From assembly GCF_003589595.1 (NCBI RefSeq), contig NW_020653770.1:387104-451103 (forward strand): DNA of 64,000 nucleotides, read 5' to 3'. The notes under the pieces were generated by a model. It searched no databases. It saw only the letters and a program-made list of their open reading frames with translations, and was not told where the DNA came from. Origin of the DNA: Hyposmocoma kahamanoa. Its lineage: Eukaryota > Arthropoda > Insecta > Lepidoptera > Cosmopterigidae. Every line of letters starts with the position of its first letter. Within the stretch, counting starts at the first letter, position 1. A program made the translations under genes and the position numbers. This document shows positions 10,311-21,374 of this stretch, in pieces.

Positions 10311-11164
10311 TACGTGCGGCGCACTTTAAGTTTCCGCAATGAATAAGAAAAAAATACTATAAATGATCAGAAATGAATTTTTTGTTCCTCGAAATATTCT
10401 CCGTTAGCGTTAATGCACTTTTTCATACGAATGGACCAATTTTGAAAACGTTTCGTGTGTCCGTGACAATCTCTGAAACATATTTTTCATACTCGTCGAC
10501 TCTTCAGTGTTGAAAGTCGTTGATCGCGTAACTGGTTCTTAATTTTTGGAAACAAATAAAAGTCACAAGGTGCCAGGTCGGGATTGTACGCGGGATGGCT
10601 CATAAGGTCAACGTTGTTCACCTTCAAAAATTCATTTGTCTGTCAGGCCATGTGAAAACTGGCATTATCGTGGTGCAAGATAATACGGCGTTTACGGTTA
10701 TTTTTACGGAGTTTGTCAATAACTTCCGGCATGCAAATGGTTATATACCAATCACCATTCACGGTACAACGATTCTCCAAAGCAACAGTAGCCACGTGTC
10801 CAGTTTTACTAAAAAAAGAAGCAGTCATATCCAAAGACCCATATGCTCGATTGCTGCTTTGTTTTGAGATTGTAACTATAAGCCCATGTTTCGTCACCTG
10901 TTACTATGTCCCACACCAAATTTGATGCCCCTTTGTTGAATCTGGTAAGCATGGCATTGCATCAAGGGACGCGATCCGTTTTTTGAGTCAAATTGTGTGG
11001 GATCCACCGAGAGCACAGCTTTTTCACACCCAAATGTTTGTGTAGTATTGATTGTATTTGACTCATGCCTATGCCTAAAGATGCCTGACTCTTAGGGCAT
11101 GTCACATGCCTGTCTGTTTTGCTCACACGGCGTGGCCAGGTCCGGAAACTTATAGTGCACCCTA
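10311..11164 (-). mobile_element. Deleted mariner element with degenerate TIRs and DD34D transposase remnant
   Basis: The minus strand encodes WYITICMPEVIDKLR, IILHHDNASFH (second Asp) and MSHPAYNPDLAPCDFYLF (third Asp), with 34 residues between the two, the mariner DD34D spacing. An in-frame stop follows HHDNASFHMA, and the N-terminal part with the first Asp is mostly missing. The ends are inverted repeats: GCGCACTTTAAGTTTCCG at about 10320-10337 and its partner CGGAAACTTATAGTGCAC at about 11143-11160, bordered by TA. At about 0.85 kb against the usual 1.3 kb it is an internally deleted, non-autonomous relic. Confidence 0.82.
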
Positions 11165-11623
11165 TGTATTATTACAAATTTAGAATAAGTTCATTTTTGT
11201 AATTGCCGTATATTTTTATATCCAAAAAAAAACACATTTAAAATTTAAAATTCAAATTCAATGTACTTGGCCGATTATGTATTAGCAAAGATGGTAACAA
11301 GCTGTTGATTTACGTAGAAAAAATATTTTTGCATCAGCAATAAAACGTTAATGGCTGAGAGCCGATAATGGTAAAAAATATCTAGCAAAGATTTTATTGT
11401 CAAGCCTATGTTTGTCATTGCAATAATCCCGAGTGCCAAGATTCCACGCCGTGCTATCAATAGGTCTAGGTAGCCGCGGTCCAGTAAGGATACGACTTAT
11501 TCTAGTAACCTGTCTACCGACTGTGGAGTTGTTGATCTCACGTAATTAAAATTCGATCAGAGTAACACGCCACACTTAACACCACAATACATTTGTATAA
11601 AATGGGTTAATAAACAACTTGAT

Positions 11624-11850
11624 GACAATAGCCCCCTTTACGCAGTCATTCTGTTGCGCGTGATCAAGAGCGTACGGGATTGCGCGCGAGAAAGTCTGCA
11701 CGCGCTGGACAGACCGCGTGAGACCGCGCGACTAATAAGCGCAGTCGCGCGGTCTTTCCCTTTTCCTTCCAACTCTTTACTCGCGCGTTCAATCGCACAG
11801 GATTGCTGTATCACGCGCGATAGAGCGTCTGTGTAAAGCCCGCTATTGAC
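11624..11850. mobile_element. CpG-rich foldback element (MITE-like), near-complete palindrome
   Basis: The two halves align as inverted repeats over about 105 bp each. Outer ends are CAATAGCCCCCTTTACGCAG and the reverse of CTGTGTAAAGCCCGCTATTG; the middle is a perfect 13-bp stem (AGACCGCGCGACT, 11721-11733, with 11743-11755) around a 9-nt loop. It is dense in GCGCG motifs. No reading frame. Confidence 0.7.
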
Positions 11851-11981
11851 ATGACAATGGCAAAATGTTATACGATTGTTTTAAATTGCTGAACGCACAA
11901 AAACTTGTGATAGTTCCAGGTACAATGTCTTTACTATTGCTGTAACAATAGTCTTTGGTCGCATTAACAATAAATATTTGA

Positions 11982-12158
11982 CTGCCTCTGTGGCCGAACT
12001 GCTGGTTTGCCAAGCAGAGGTCCCGGATTCGATTCCCAGGCCGGACAAAAAGTTTTGTATGGCTTACATTTATTTCTCTCTAGAGTTTGGGTGTACTTTG
12101 TGGTTGCCTATTTGTGTCCATGGCACCCGCGATACAGAGTTTCCCTTTTTTTATGGTA
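11982..12158 (+). repeat. Family B tRNA-derived SINE
   Basis: tRNA-like head with A-box-like TGGCCGAACTGCTGG and B box GATTCGATTCC, then the shared body TACATTTATTTCTCTC and TGTCCATGGCACCCGCGA. The 3' end abuts a family A copy. Confidence 0.85.
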
Positions 12159-12160
12159 GC

Positions 12161-12285
12161 AATAGACGGGACGAACAAGCCGCGCACCAAGTAATAACTC
12201 ACCAGTAAAAATTCACCAGCACCTTTACCCTTCAAAACCGGAATGCAGTAATACTGACATTGGAGACACGAGGAGCTCTACTACT
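12161..12285 (-). repeat. Family A repeat fragments
   Basis: The 3' end (GACGGGACGAACAAGCC on the plus strand) is joined to a central piece (CACCAGCACCTTTACCCTTC, then AAACCGGAATGCAGTAAT) with most of the element missing between. Confidence 0.65.
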
Positions 12286-12635
12286 ACTAGCGCCCTAGTG
12301 TATTTATTTCATAAAGAATTTGTAGTCACTTCGACAAGTGATTTTTATCTATTTTACACTAAAACTGAATATGTTTTAGCAAACCGTCATGAGCGAAACC
12401 AAGTTAAATCAGTCCTAAATACATACGCTTTCAAATTCAAGTCGGCAGCTTTTCAAGTCAACGCGTGATGTATGATCGGCTTTATCATTTGATTTATGAC
12501 GTGTATGAATGCCTTTACTTATACACTGACTTGACTGAATTAGGAAATTATCTTTTATAGCTGAAACTCGCTTTGTACCAATTTTGTTTATATATTCAAG
12601 TTATTTATGCGTGATATTTCTTTATAATTGTTCAG

Positions 12636-12857
12636 TATGCCTTGCGATTAAAAGGATTTCCTTTCAATACCCGGTGGGGGTGTAACACTGCAATCTTTTC
12701 GAATAATGCAGGCTCTGTATTTTTAAATTACAAAATTAATAAATTAAATCATAAAATCTACAATTTGGAGAAGGTTCACAAAAGTCGTCGAAGGTATATC
12801 AAGTACTTAAACCCAGATTGGGTAGACTTGTTGGCCAAATTTTATTTATACATATAA
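12636..12857 (+). other. Unidentified open stretch behind a good splice acceptor
   Basis: CTTTATAATTGTTCAG ends at about 12636 and is followed by about 70 open codons (RLKGFPFNTRWGCNTAIF, later KSRRRYIKYLNPDWVDLLAK). The second half looks protein-like but is AT-rich, and no family is recognised. It could be a host terminal exon or a chance frame. Confidence 0.22.
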
Positions 12858-12859
12858 TT

Positions 12860-13605
12860 CGAGTATCCGATTCGTGTTGGAAGAGTATCGAATAGTGGAA
12901 ATCAATTACTTATCCATTAAGATCTAAATGCAGTGTTGTGACATTTCGGAAATTCATGTGGAATTGAATCTCTCTCTTTTGTATTTTTTATCCAGAACAA
13001 CTGATAGAATGTCACTGCTGGACATGAGATGCAGTGTACATTCATTGTCACAATATCATTAGGATCATTTTATCTCCAGATGTACAAGCAATATTCGCAT
13101 TTTCTCGGATTTGTATCGGTCTTAGTGCATAAGCGACATCCGATGTGGGTCCTAGTTTTCTAGATTTTTGTAGTCTCGGATTCGGAACAAATACGAATCA
13201 GAGACCCGACTGTTATTAGGTGTGCACTATGAAAAGATCCCCGCATCACCAGGTTTTATCACCTCTCAAGAGCTATTACCACCAGGATTTAAATCTGGTG
13301 CGGCTGTCAAAGTCACTAAACCGACTTTGCACAGGTAAGTAAATCGCTACAGAAACAAGGTGTGACTGCAGCGCTCCAAAATTGTTCCTGCAGCACTTGC
13401 TGGTGTGCCCCCTTGTGCCCAAACACCTGCAAGATCTCCTAATGCAGCCAAAGACAGCGCAATCGAATGTCGTCACTTCAAAGTCAATATAGTCCTGAAA
13501 TAACCAAAGCATCGACAGGATAAGAGCAAGAAGAAAGTTGTTTGGGGTTTAAAAAATGTTATGATACTTTCAAATACATAAGAATGTCGATCGTAGTTGT
13601 ATGTT
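12860..13605. other. Non-coding, nothing recognised
   Basis: No domain, TIR pair or repeat partner noticed in any frame. Confidence 0.4.
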
Positions 13606-13610
13606 CTGCT

Positions 13611-13826
13611 CTGCCTCCGTGGCCGAACGGTTACCATGCCGGACTGCCACCCAGAGGTCCCAGGTTCGATTCCCGGGCCGGGAGAAATATTTGTATGGCC
13701 TACATTTATTTCTCTAGTGAGTTTGTGTGTAATTTGTGGTTGTCTATATGTGTGTCCATGGCACCCGTGACACAGGGTTTCCCTAGTGTGGGGCTATATT
13801 GAGTGTGTGCGTTATTATTACCATTA
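13611..13826 (+). repeat. Family B tRNA-derived SINE, full copy
   Basis: A box TGGCCGAACGGTTACCATG, B box GGTTCGATTCCCGGGCC, conserved body, and an ATT-rich 3' tail after GAGTGTGTGCG. One of the least damaged copies. Confidence 0.9.
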
Positions 13827-13829
13827 TGC

Positions 13830-14955
13830 ACGCTTTTACTTTTTATTATTCTTAGTTCCCAGGTAATTTCAAAAGTATAGTGGTTGCGCCGAAGTTATGT
13901 TTGAGTTATTTTTTTATACGTATATTAATGTCAATACAATCTCGCTTTGAAAAGGCCTAAACTGTGCTTTTTGAGAATAAATGCTTGAGATGAGCCGCAG
14001 CATCTCCCTGTATATTAAACTACCGTTTTGGTGCCGTTATATTATCTTTTAAAAGACTAACAAAACATGTAATAATATGGCCGAATGTATATACATTTTT
14101 TTTCAATGCTGATAGACTTAGTTTTTTGTAGAAAGGTTCTTGAACGAGAGTCCCCGACCCCAGCTTACTGTATTAGTTCAGGGAAACACCACCTCTCCCG
14201 TTTAAAATTCATGTATCAACAAATTTGTTTTGGCATCATAAACACAAAAAGGAAAAACACTAGCTATATTGTAAAACATGTTACAACGACCGATTAGTGA
14301 AAGCGATAGCTGTTGTAATAGCTAGATTTATTGCCCCTTAAGTAAATTGATTTATGTTTTAATTTGTTTCACGTGTTGCAAACTTTGTGCCACGAGTGAT
14401 TACAGTTGCCCCCATACTGTTCTCTGTCAAGCAATAATCCATCCTTAACTCGATTGGCTAGGGAAAGTTTTCTACTCAGTTACCTAATGACACTTAGAAA
14501 GTTATAATAAAATCAAGGCTGCTTATGACATTCAATGATGTGCTATGCAAAAACTTTGTCTTTGCAAAGATAGAGTTCTACCACACCATCTTCAAGCAAC
14601 TCTAAGGGTATCTTCACATTAGACGGTTATAGAACCAGAACACACAGCTCCACAGTCGCTCCACTTTTGCAAATAATATCTATATTGTATGAAAATTGGT
14701 AGTAGTAACGCGGCTACCGCGTTTAATATGATGGCGCCCTTACACCTTATTAGGACAGATGTTTCTTTTATATAGAATAAAACAACAAAAAAGCTTTTTT
14801 GAAATGATTAACGGTATGCGTCGTCTGTTTACATCATCCGTGTCGTAATGGACGTTGTCGTAACCTGCATTAGGTACATAAATGTTTCAAGGTGACAGAT
14901 TTTTGATACATTACTTCACACATGTAGTGACAAGAATCTGTTGGATGTAAGCAGC
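13830..14955. other. Non-coding, nothing recognised
   Basis: AT-rich sequence with scattered short frames; none matches a family. Confidence 0.4.
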
Positions 14956-14957
14956 AC

Positions 14958-15035
14958 TAGACCAGCCGTGGTGGCGATCTTTGGAGAACGCCTATGCCCG
15001 GCAGTGGACGCCTGTCGGTTGAAATGATTATGAAT
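14958..15035 (+). repeat. LINE 3' end fragment
   Basis: Contains GGAGAACGCCTATGCCCGGC and AGTGGACGCCTGTCGG followed by GATTATGA, a degenerate form of the common insect LINE-terminal motif around CCCAGCAGTGG. Confidence 0.45.
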
Positions 15036-15779
15036 TCAAATCTTGAACTGTCATACCATTTTATCAACGATTTATATTTAAAAAGGGACGTATAGGATGA
15101 TTAAGTAAGAACGGAAAATGTTCGCCTTTGAAAGGCGTATGTATAATCTGTAGTATGATCGTACGTCATACTCAGTTGTGACAAAAATGTCAGATAAGGC
15201 AGTCACTGAGGAGCGCAACGTCATGACGTTACACTTTTTCCGTTAAGCCATCTCCACGCGTCAGAGAAACTTATAAAAGAATAAATCAAACTCATTTTAT
15301 GTGACATTTCAAATATTACGTGCCACAAAAATATATTTGCAGTCGACGTTAGCGCTGTTACAGGCGGACAAGTAAAGCCAATCGCACACCAGCGAGTGTA
15401 CGCCATAGCTACAAATAAAAATTTAACTACGCTAACTTGACGCGGGACAAGTGTCAATTCGTATCTCGCCTGACTAACTATCGTAACTACATTAGGCAAA
15501 TTACGCAGAGCAACGTAACTTTGTTTCTTAACTTTAACTTGTAAAAATGTTAGCTATATTTTGAACTCCTGTATAAAATGTAAAAGTAAGTTAGCGTAAG
15601 TAGACTGACAACGCAATCGTCGAGTTTAGTGGAGAGTGTTAGCTTTTATCACTCGTGGAGATTTTTAAAGAAATAGGCAAATTGACACAATTTACTTACA
15701 ATTATAAAACATACTTTTTGTGCATTTAAATTTTGAACTGTATAATAAACGCAGCGACGTACACAACTTACTATACTTA

Positions 15780-16015
15780 CTATAGTAATAACTGGAAGCT
15801 TGTTCAAATTTCAGGGAGTTCTCGGTTCTTTTGTGGGCTAGGTATTCAATATTATAATGAGATTCCAAAAGCTATTTTATCGATAAGTTCAAAAATCATG
15901 ACAATGTTACTTTACTAAAGCTAGGACATTACACAGTTAACGATTGTATGAATGACAAAATGGTTTGGCTCTCAAATTTAAAGTGACTTGTAGTATTATC
16001 ATCAAGTGTGTAATA
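15780..16015 (+). pseudogene. Non-LTR retrotransposon RT C-terminal tail, degenerate
   Basis: The frame reads LGIQYYNEIPKAILSI, then after a shift GHYTVNDCMNDKMVW. This is the same C-terminal pattern (RFYNKIP, then YY, then DFVxD..W) as the minus-strand LINE tail at 18.8 kb. It is followed by an AATAAATA-rich end. Confidence 0.55.
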
Positions 16016-16039
16016 AATATGACAATTTCATGTAAATAA

Positions 16040-16350
16040 ATAATGAATATTAGACAACATCACAATATGTTGTTCTGATCCCAAAGTATGTAACTAAAGC
16101 AAACAGATTTGCCACTCAGATCTTTGCGACATAAGCTCTAAGTGGCACTGCAACTGTTATGGACAGGCGTGTAGCTTATCATCTCAGGCGCTCGACTTGT
16201 TCGTCCTGTCACTTGAAATTATAAAACAAAAGAACAACGACGGTACCACGAACACCCAGACCCGAGACCGCATAAAAAAGTAGTTTCTTCATTGCCCCGA
16301 CGAGGGATCGAACCCGGAACCTCAGAGATGGCAAAACCATGAAAACCGGT
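16040..16350 (-). repeat. Family E SINE interrupted by a family A copy
   Basis: The left flank (CACAATATGTTGTTCTGATC, then ATGTAACTAAAGCAAA) and the right part (ACACCCAGACCCGAGACC, GGATCGAACCCGGAACCTC, CCATGAAAACCGGTAT) are continuous in the uninterrupted copies but are split here by about 115 bp of family A. Confidence 0.72.
16112..16225 (+). repeat. Family A 3' half nested in a family E SINE
   Basis: Landmarks AGTGGCACTGCAACTGTTAT, GACAGGCGTGTAGCTTATCA and GACTTGTTCGTCCTGTCACT are present; the 5' half is absent. Confidence 0.78.
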
Positions 16351-16489
16351 ATAGTGTGATGTGATTTGAAAATTTGCTTTTATTAACTCAAATTCAAAAT
16401 TATTTATTAAAGACAACGCTTGTCCATGGTCAAATATGTTAGTAATAATTTTACATAATAAGAATAATACAATAATAAAATAAAATAAT

Positions 16490-18660
16490 ATTAAATAAAT
16501 AATACATACAATAAAAAATCAAAATGACTAAAATATAAATGTTTAGGATGTATAACAGCCAACACCCAATGCCTCTGTAAGGCACTGTCCGGACTATAGG
16601 CTAATATCCTAAGTACGCTGTTGGGGCTCTCCAGCATTCTGCGTCTCACTGAAACTATTTTTTGCTGACTTGACTTGATAAAACCAGTCAGTGTCAGCAT
16701 CGGCAAACATACCAGATGCACTGCAGTACCTGGACAACCCCAACAGCATCCTAAACATGTCGTTATACGGGACTCGTAGCTCGCTGAAGGTCTTTTGCAT
16801 ACACCTAGCGCACAGGCCGCTACAATAAAACGATTAACAGTATGATTTGAACAAGGTCACTCTTACTTCATCTGTATAATGCGTAAACCTGCGATTCAGC
16901 ATATTCCCTCGGGTCGCCAATGCCCTACGCTCCCTTTGCATGTCACAATCATCTTTTAGCTCCGAATTTACTATATGACCTAGGTACCTGAACTGTGTCA
17001 CCCTAGACAACTCACAATCATACTGTTTTATGGGGGTACAGAGCTGGGACACCTACCATGTGACGAGAATATTATGTACTCACTTTTTTTAATATTATAT
17101 TTCAATCCGTGAGACACGGCATAGGTTTCACAGGCACACAGCAGCCTTCGCAATGCACCAACCGAATGGCTCAGCAGCACCATTATAATCTGCTTAACTA
17201 ATGTTGTTGATCATTTGTCCGTCTATAGAACAACCCGCTGCTGCAACATGCTGCTGAGCTCAACAATTAAATCATTCATGTACAAGCTGAAGAGCTTTGG
17301 GGACGTTAACCCCACCCCTGTCTCACCCCGCACTCCAGCGTGTACATGTCCAAGAACTCACCCGCCTATCTTATATAATTTTCCTGATGCTCATACCAAT
17401 GCACAAAAAAATCCACTAACTCTCGCCCCATGCCCGTGGCCCGATAAGAAACAAGATCAAAAACTTTTGAGACATCTAAAAGACCACAATGAACAGGAGT
17501 CTTCCTCTGCAAATAGTAATTCACCGTCTCCTTCAAACGAAATATGGCATTTTTAGTCGAAAGCCCAGTCCGAAAACCGAACTGGACATCAGGTAAAGTT
17601 GTTTATCAAGAAGACCGTCAAATACCATAACTGTAGTTACGTCTGTCTGTAGTGTAGTTTTATTTTTTACAATAGGCACCACAAGGGTCCTCATGAGGTC
17701 AGGAGGCAAATAGGTATGTCTAATACACATATTATAAAACATACTGAGCACCCTGAGCAGATGCATACCCGCATGTTTAAAATGTTCGATTCCAAGCCCG
17801 TCATGGCCGGGAGATTTACCGAAAGTCATATGTTTAATAACACATTCAACACCTCGTGCCGAGAAATAAATTAGTGACGCGGGTGCATCCCCATGACGTA
17901 ACCCAGCATCGACACTTCCGCCCTGCGAGGTGGCACCAGCCGTAGTGCACGACGACGTGGGTAAGGCCTGTACTTTGAAGTGTTGCATAAATTAATTTCC
18001 AACACCTTCCGGGTCACTGGCACACACGCTTGCCGGGAGGCTAGACTTTGAGTTTAGATTTGATGTACTTTCCAAAATTATTTATTATTAAAGCAGCGCC
18101 GAGCCTCCCTATGAGGCTCGCTAACATGCAAGTTCCAGCCCAATACTTTACGTTTAATACGTTTTTTATTACTACAGTTATATTTGTTTTTTCTTAAAAG
18201 TCAAGGTCGCAGCCTCCGACAACACATTAATAATTGTACTATACAAGTTATCAATTACACGCTTGTGGCTAATAGAGCCACACATATGATCTCCGCATTC
18301 CCTTATCTCAATAGGAAAGTCAATTTTACGTAGTAAATTATGACATAATTTACGATATTCTTGTATTTGGTTTGTGTCTCTATTCCCCCATACAACCTGA
18401 CTAAAAACTCTGTTTCTACAGTGTAGCTTAGCTCTAATTGAACTTAAATTACATTGGAACACCAACGGAAAATGATCGGAGGTGTATGTATTATAATCAA
18501 TTTTTAGATTTGTTATTAAGAAATGCCGATTCAGTTACGAGACAATGGTCTAGCCATCTCTTGCAGTCATAAACTTCACTTATATACGTAAAATGGTCAG
18601 AGTTAATGTCTGAAAACTCATAATCAAAGTCAACGATCAGTTATTCCATAGGTAAAATAA
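16490..18660 (-). pseudogene. Non-LTR retrotransposon ORF2 remnant (endonuclease and RT)
   Basis: Reading down the minus strand: an apurinic endonuclease end (RWLDHCLVT at about 18540, then TYTSDHFPLVFQCNLSSI at about 18450), the linker RVIDNLYSTIINVLSEAA, then RT motifs FGKSPGHDGLGIEHFKHAG and LPPDLMRTLVVPIVKNK (17.7-17.9 kb), a damaged motif A (DVSKVFDLVSY), a motif B remnant (LECGVRQG, 17.3 kb), and C-terminal blocks RYLGHIVNSELKDDCDM (about 16.98 kb) and LLGLSRYCSASGMF (about 16.73 kb). The YADD region is lost or deleted, and frameshifts are frequent. Clade is CR1/Jockey-like but not resolved. It ends in an AT-rich tail near 16,490. Confidence 0.8.
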
Positions 18661-18744
18661 ATTTACACTTGAAAACGTCACATTTAAGCTAATGCTCGTT
18701 CACTACGTTGACCTCCAGGATAAGAACGGGCAAGAAACTCTAGG

Positions 18745-19340
18745 GATTGCTCTTTTCAAATAAACTTAAACACTATGGAATACACTTTGAATCAAATTTG
18801 TGTGGATTCTGGAGCCGTGTCGTCTTTCCATACATCTTTATCTAGCACGTAGTCTTCAATTTTGTAATATGATTTTTCGATCAAAATATTTTTAATGTAG
18901 TTTTTAAACTTAGGAAATGATAAACTTAATATGTGCTCCGGAATCTTATTATAAAAACGTATACAGTTCCCCATAAAAGAGTTGTTTACCTTGGTTAAAC
19001 GAAATCGTGGTACCATGAGTTTGGACTTAGCTTTAGGTTAATATTATGGATATCTTCTTTCTTATTGAAATTATGTATATTTTTACGGGCATATAAAAAA
19101 TTTCAGTAAATGTGACTGTGATGCCACAGTCATGATACCAGTCTCCTTAAACTTTTCTCTGAGAGATACCCGATCGCTCGTTTTTGCAATGCAAATATGG
19201 TTTGAATATCTGTCGCTTTACCCCACATACTATGGAAATAACTAAAGTAAACTAGTCTAGCAGTACTAACATCGGTAAGCTCACGTATTCTGCGGACTGC
19301 GCCTGTAGCGGAGCTTAATCTGCTGGCCAGTGAAGAATCC
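18745..19340 (-). pseudogene. Second non-LTR retrotransposon, RT C-terminal end (5'-truncated)
   Basis: Minus-strand blocks in order: ATGAVRRIRELTDVSTARLV, YFSYFHSMWGKATDIQTIFAL, QKRAI, KNIHNFNKKEDIHNIN, and from 19016 the open frame VPRFRLTKVNNSFMGNCIRF with YNKIPEHILSL and an ending of YKIEDYVLDKDVW. This is the conserved tail of Jockey-like ORF2, downstream of the catalytic motifs, with two frame breaks. It belongs to a different family from the 16.5-18.7 kb element. Confidence 0.72.
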
Positions 19341-19344
19341 GCAG

Positions 19345-20080
19345 ATAACCACTTTTATTCAATAGGAAACGATAATATCTCCTTACCAAAAGTCTCCGTC
19401 GGATGGGCATTAAAATCTCCAAATGTTTTAATGATGAAAACAGCTTTATGAAAATAGTCGAAAAAAGTTGCTCATTGGCACTAAATGGTCTATATACCTT
19501 GTTTTAACTCAAATAAAGTTTTTTATAAATCAATCGGCAATTCACATGACATATAATCAGATAATTAACCTTTATATATGGAAACGTCTATTTTCGAAAT
19601 TGAAAAGTTCCAACTCCCGCCGCACAAATGCCCCCACTATAAAATTAAACAAGGTGTTAGTAAATATCTGGTGCTAACAAGTGACTGGCCTCTTATCTCC
19701 AATGTGTAACGAGCCTTAAACTAGCTTCGGATGTCTGCTACATGCACGGTTTAGTTGTCAAGAGAAAACGCGGTTTAAATGCATACGGCAACGTGCTGCA
19801 GCGAGTATAACAATTTATGCCCTACTTTTTACTATGCGTCACGATTTTGCTTGACGATACAATACGGAAATATCTTTTGTTATAAGGTTCACACGCGAAA
19901 TGTCCAGAAACGAAAGGAAAAAAGACGTAGAAACCTCCGTGTAGCACGCTAATACTGTAACTAAACAGAACTAGGATTGTTACATTGAACAGTTCTAGGA
20001 AATACAGTAACTAGTGATAATCACAGCAAAAAAAATGGAATATACTATCGGCATCTGTTTTCCTAAAACTACTGTTGCAA
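19345..20080. other. Non-coding, nothing recognised
   Basis: No domain seen. Composition is mixed, with a somewhat more GC-balanced stretch at 19.7-19.85 kb. Confidence 0.35.
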
Positions 20081-20082
20081 CC

Positions 20083-20165
20083 CCGCAAGTCAACCGTGAC
20101 CATGGGACCTGTAAATGGCCCGAAACGTCGGTTTGTTTGAAAAAACAAATATACGAGATTTAAAT
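20083..20165 (+). repeat. Penelope-type terminal repeat fragment with degenerate hammerhead-like core
   Basis: Nearly identical to 30,940-31,010 downstream of a Penelope GIY-YIG remnant. The shared block runs GTCAACCGTGACCATGGGAC, then CTGTAAA (20109-20115), GGCCC, GAAA (20122-20125), CGTC (20126-20129), GGTTTG. Penelope-like elements are known to carry small hammerhead ribozymes in their terminal repeats. The GAAA and cleavage-site GTC are here, and GGACC can pair with GGTTT as helix I, but CTGTAAA departs from the catalytic CTGANGA, so activity is unlikely. Confidence 0.5.
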
Positions 20166-20557
20166 CCGGAAAAATAGTTTCATTTCCTAAATCAAAGGTT
20201 TCTCAATGGTAACAAAGACTGTTACTAAAATATTAAAAGTACAGACTCAGCTTCTTTGCGATGTTAATAATTTAATTAAAACGATGTTAATTATTGTATA
20301 TTCTAATCAACGCCAGAACAAAAGCAACCTTGACAAAAATGTAACAGCTGCCATCTGTTGGTCTTTTCGAATACTATTACAATCGCGTCGCGGGTTTACT
20401 TGGTACCATCTATTGAATTGCGTTAGGAATCAAATTAAGCATCTGAATAAGTGGAGTTACGAATGCGACAATTCTTTGTATGAGACTGGGGTCTTTATTA
20501 ATAAAAAAAAAATGAGAAGTACATGTCTCTCTTCATTTCGATAGAACCTTATTTGTT

Positions 20558-20815
20558 GCCAAGCCGTGGCAGCCTAATGACTTGACCTACGGCCCATCAG
20601 GCTGTATGTAGTAGGTTTGAATCCAGATTTGCAGCTACGAATTTTTCGAAATTTATGTGCAATATTTGATTTGAAATTTACCATGAGCTTTTTGGTGTTG
20701 GAAAACTTCGTCAGGAAACCTGCACACATCTGCAAAGCAATTTAATGATATGTGTGAAGTTCCCAACTTCTGTCGTTGTGAGAGGAGACCTGTGTCCAGC
20801 TGTGGGACTATAAAG
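20558..20815 (+). repeat. Family H tRNA-derived SINE, near full length
   Basis: tRNA-like head with A-box region GTGGCAGCCTAATGACTTG and B box GGTTTGAATCC, then TTCGTCAGGAAACCTGCACA and GTGTGAAGTTCCCAACTTC, a body widespread in Lepidoptera. Confidence 0.75.
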
Positions 20816-20821
20816 TAACTC

Positions 20822-20890
20822 TATTGAAGCTAGAGTGAATAGGCATTTTTTAGACGACCGCGTACCGTCGTTCTTCTGTAAGTGAGGTAG
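20822..20890 (+). repeat. Family I repeat fragment
   Basis: Begins GAAGCTAGAGTGAATAGGCA. Related copies lie near 38.34 kb and, inverted, near 40.66 kb. Confidence 0.5.
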
Positions 20891-20927
20891 TGGGTAAGTG
20901 TGCGTCCATAAAACATTTCCAATATTT

Positions 20928-21374
20928 TAACCGACTTCAAAAAAGGAGGAGGTTCTCAATTCGACTGCATGTAATTTTTTTTTTTGTATGTATGTTACGC
21001 GATAACTCCGGTATTTGTGAGCCGATTTTCATGATTCTTTTTTTTTGGAAAGGGGGTACTTCCATAGTGGTCCCATTTCATTTTGAAGGATCCACCTCTA
21101 TAGGTGGCTGTTCACGCATGAAGATTCATTTTTATAAATAGCGCCTAAATTTTCTTAAGGAGCAATTATTTTAATGGTTGATTTTGCTATTACTCCAATT
21201 CAAGGCGTTTTTCTCTCAATATTTTTTGAGTAGTGAGAACCGATTTTTTATTATCTCCAGTGTCAAGTCCTATATAGTGGCGAATTTAAGGATATTTCAA
21301 TAAAATTTACCAAATAGACGTAATGCCTTGTAATCTTGAGGTCGGTTTTTTTAGTACTCTGTACTGAGATTATT
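20928..21374 (+). mobile_element. Family D inverted-terminal element, long subfamily, left arm of an inverted pair
   Basis: Starts AACCGACTTCAAAAAAGGAG and ends with GAGGTCGGTTTTTTTAGTAC, so the ends are short inverted repeats around CCGACYTCAAA. Internal landmarks are GTTACGCGATAACTCCGGTA and GGAAAGGGGGTACTTCCATA. It has an insert (about 21,110-21,290) missing from the other copies except its inverted partner at 22,441-22,890. Non-coding and MITE-like. Confidence 0.8.

Noticed and set aside
20206..20544. 112-codon plus-strand frame
   Set aside because: No recognisable domain, AT-rich codons, and no start context or splice evidence.
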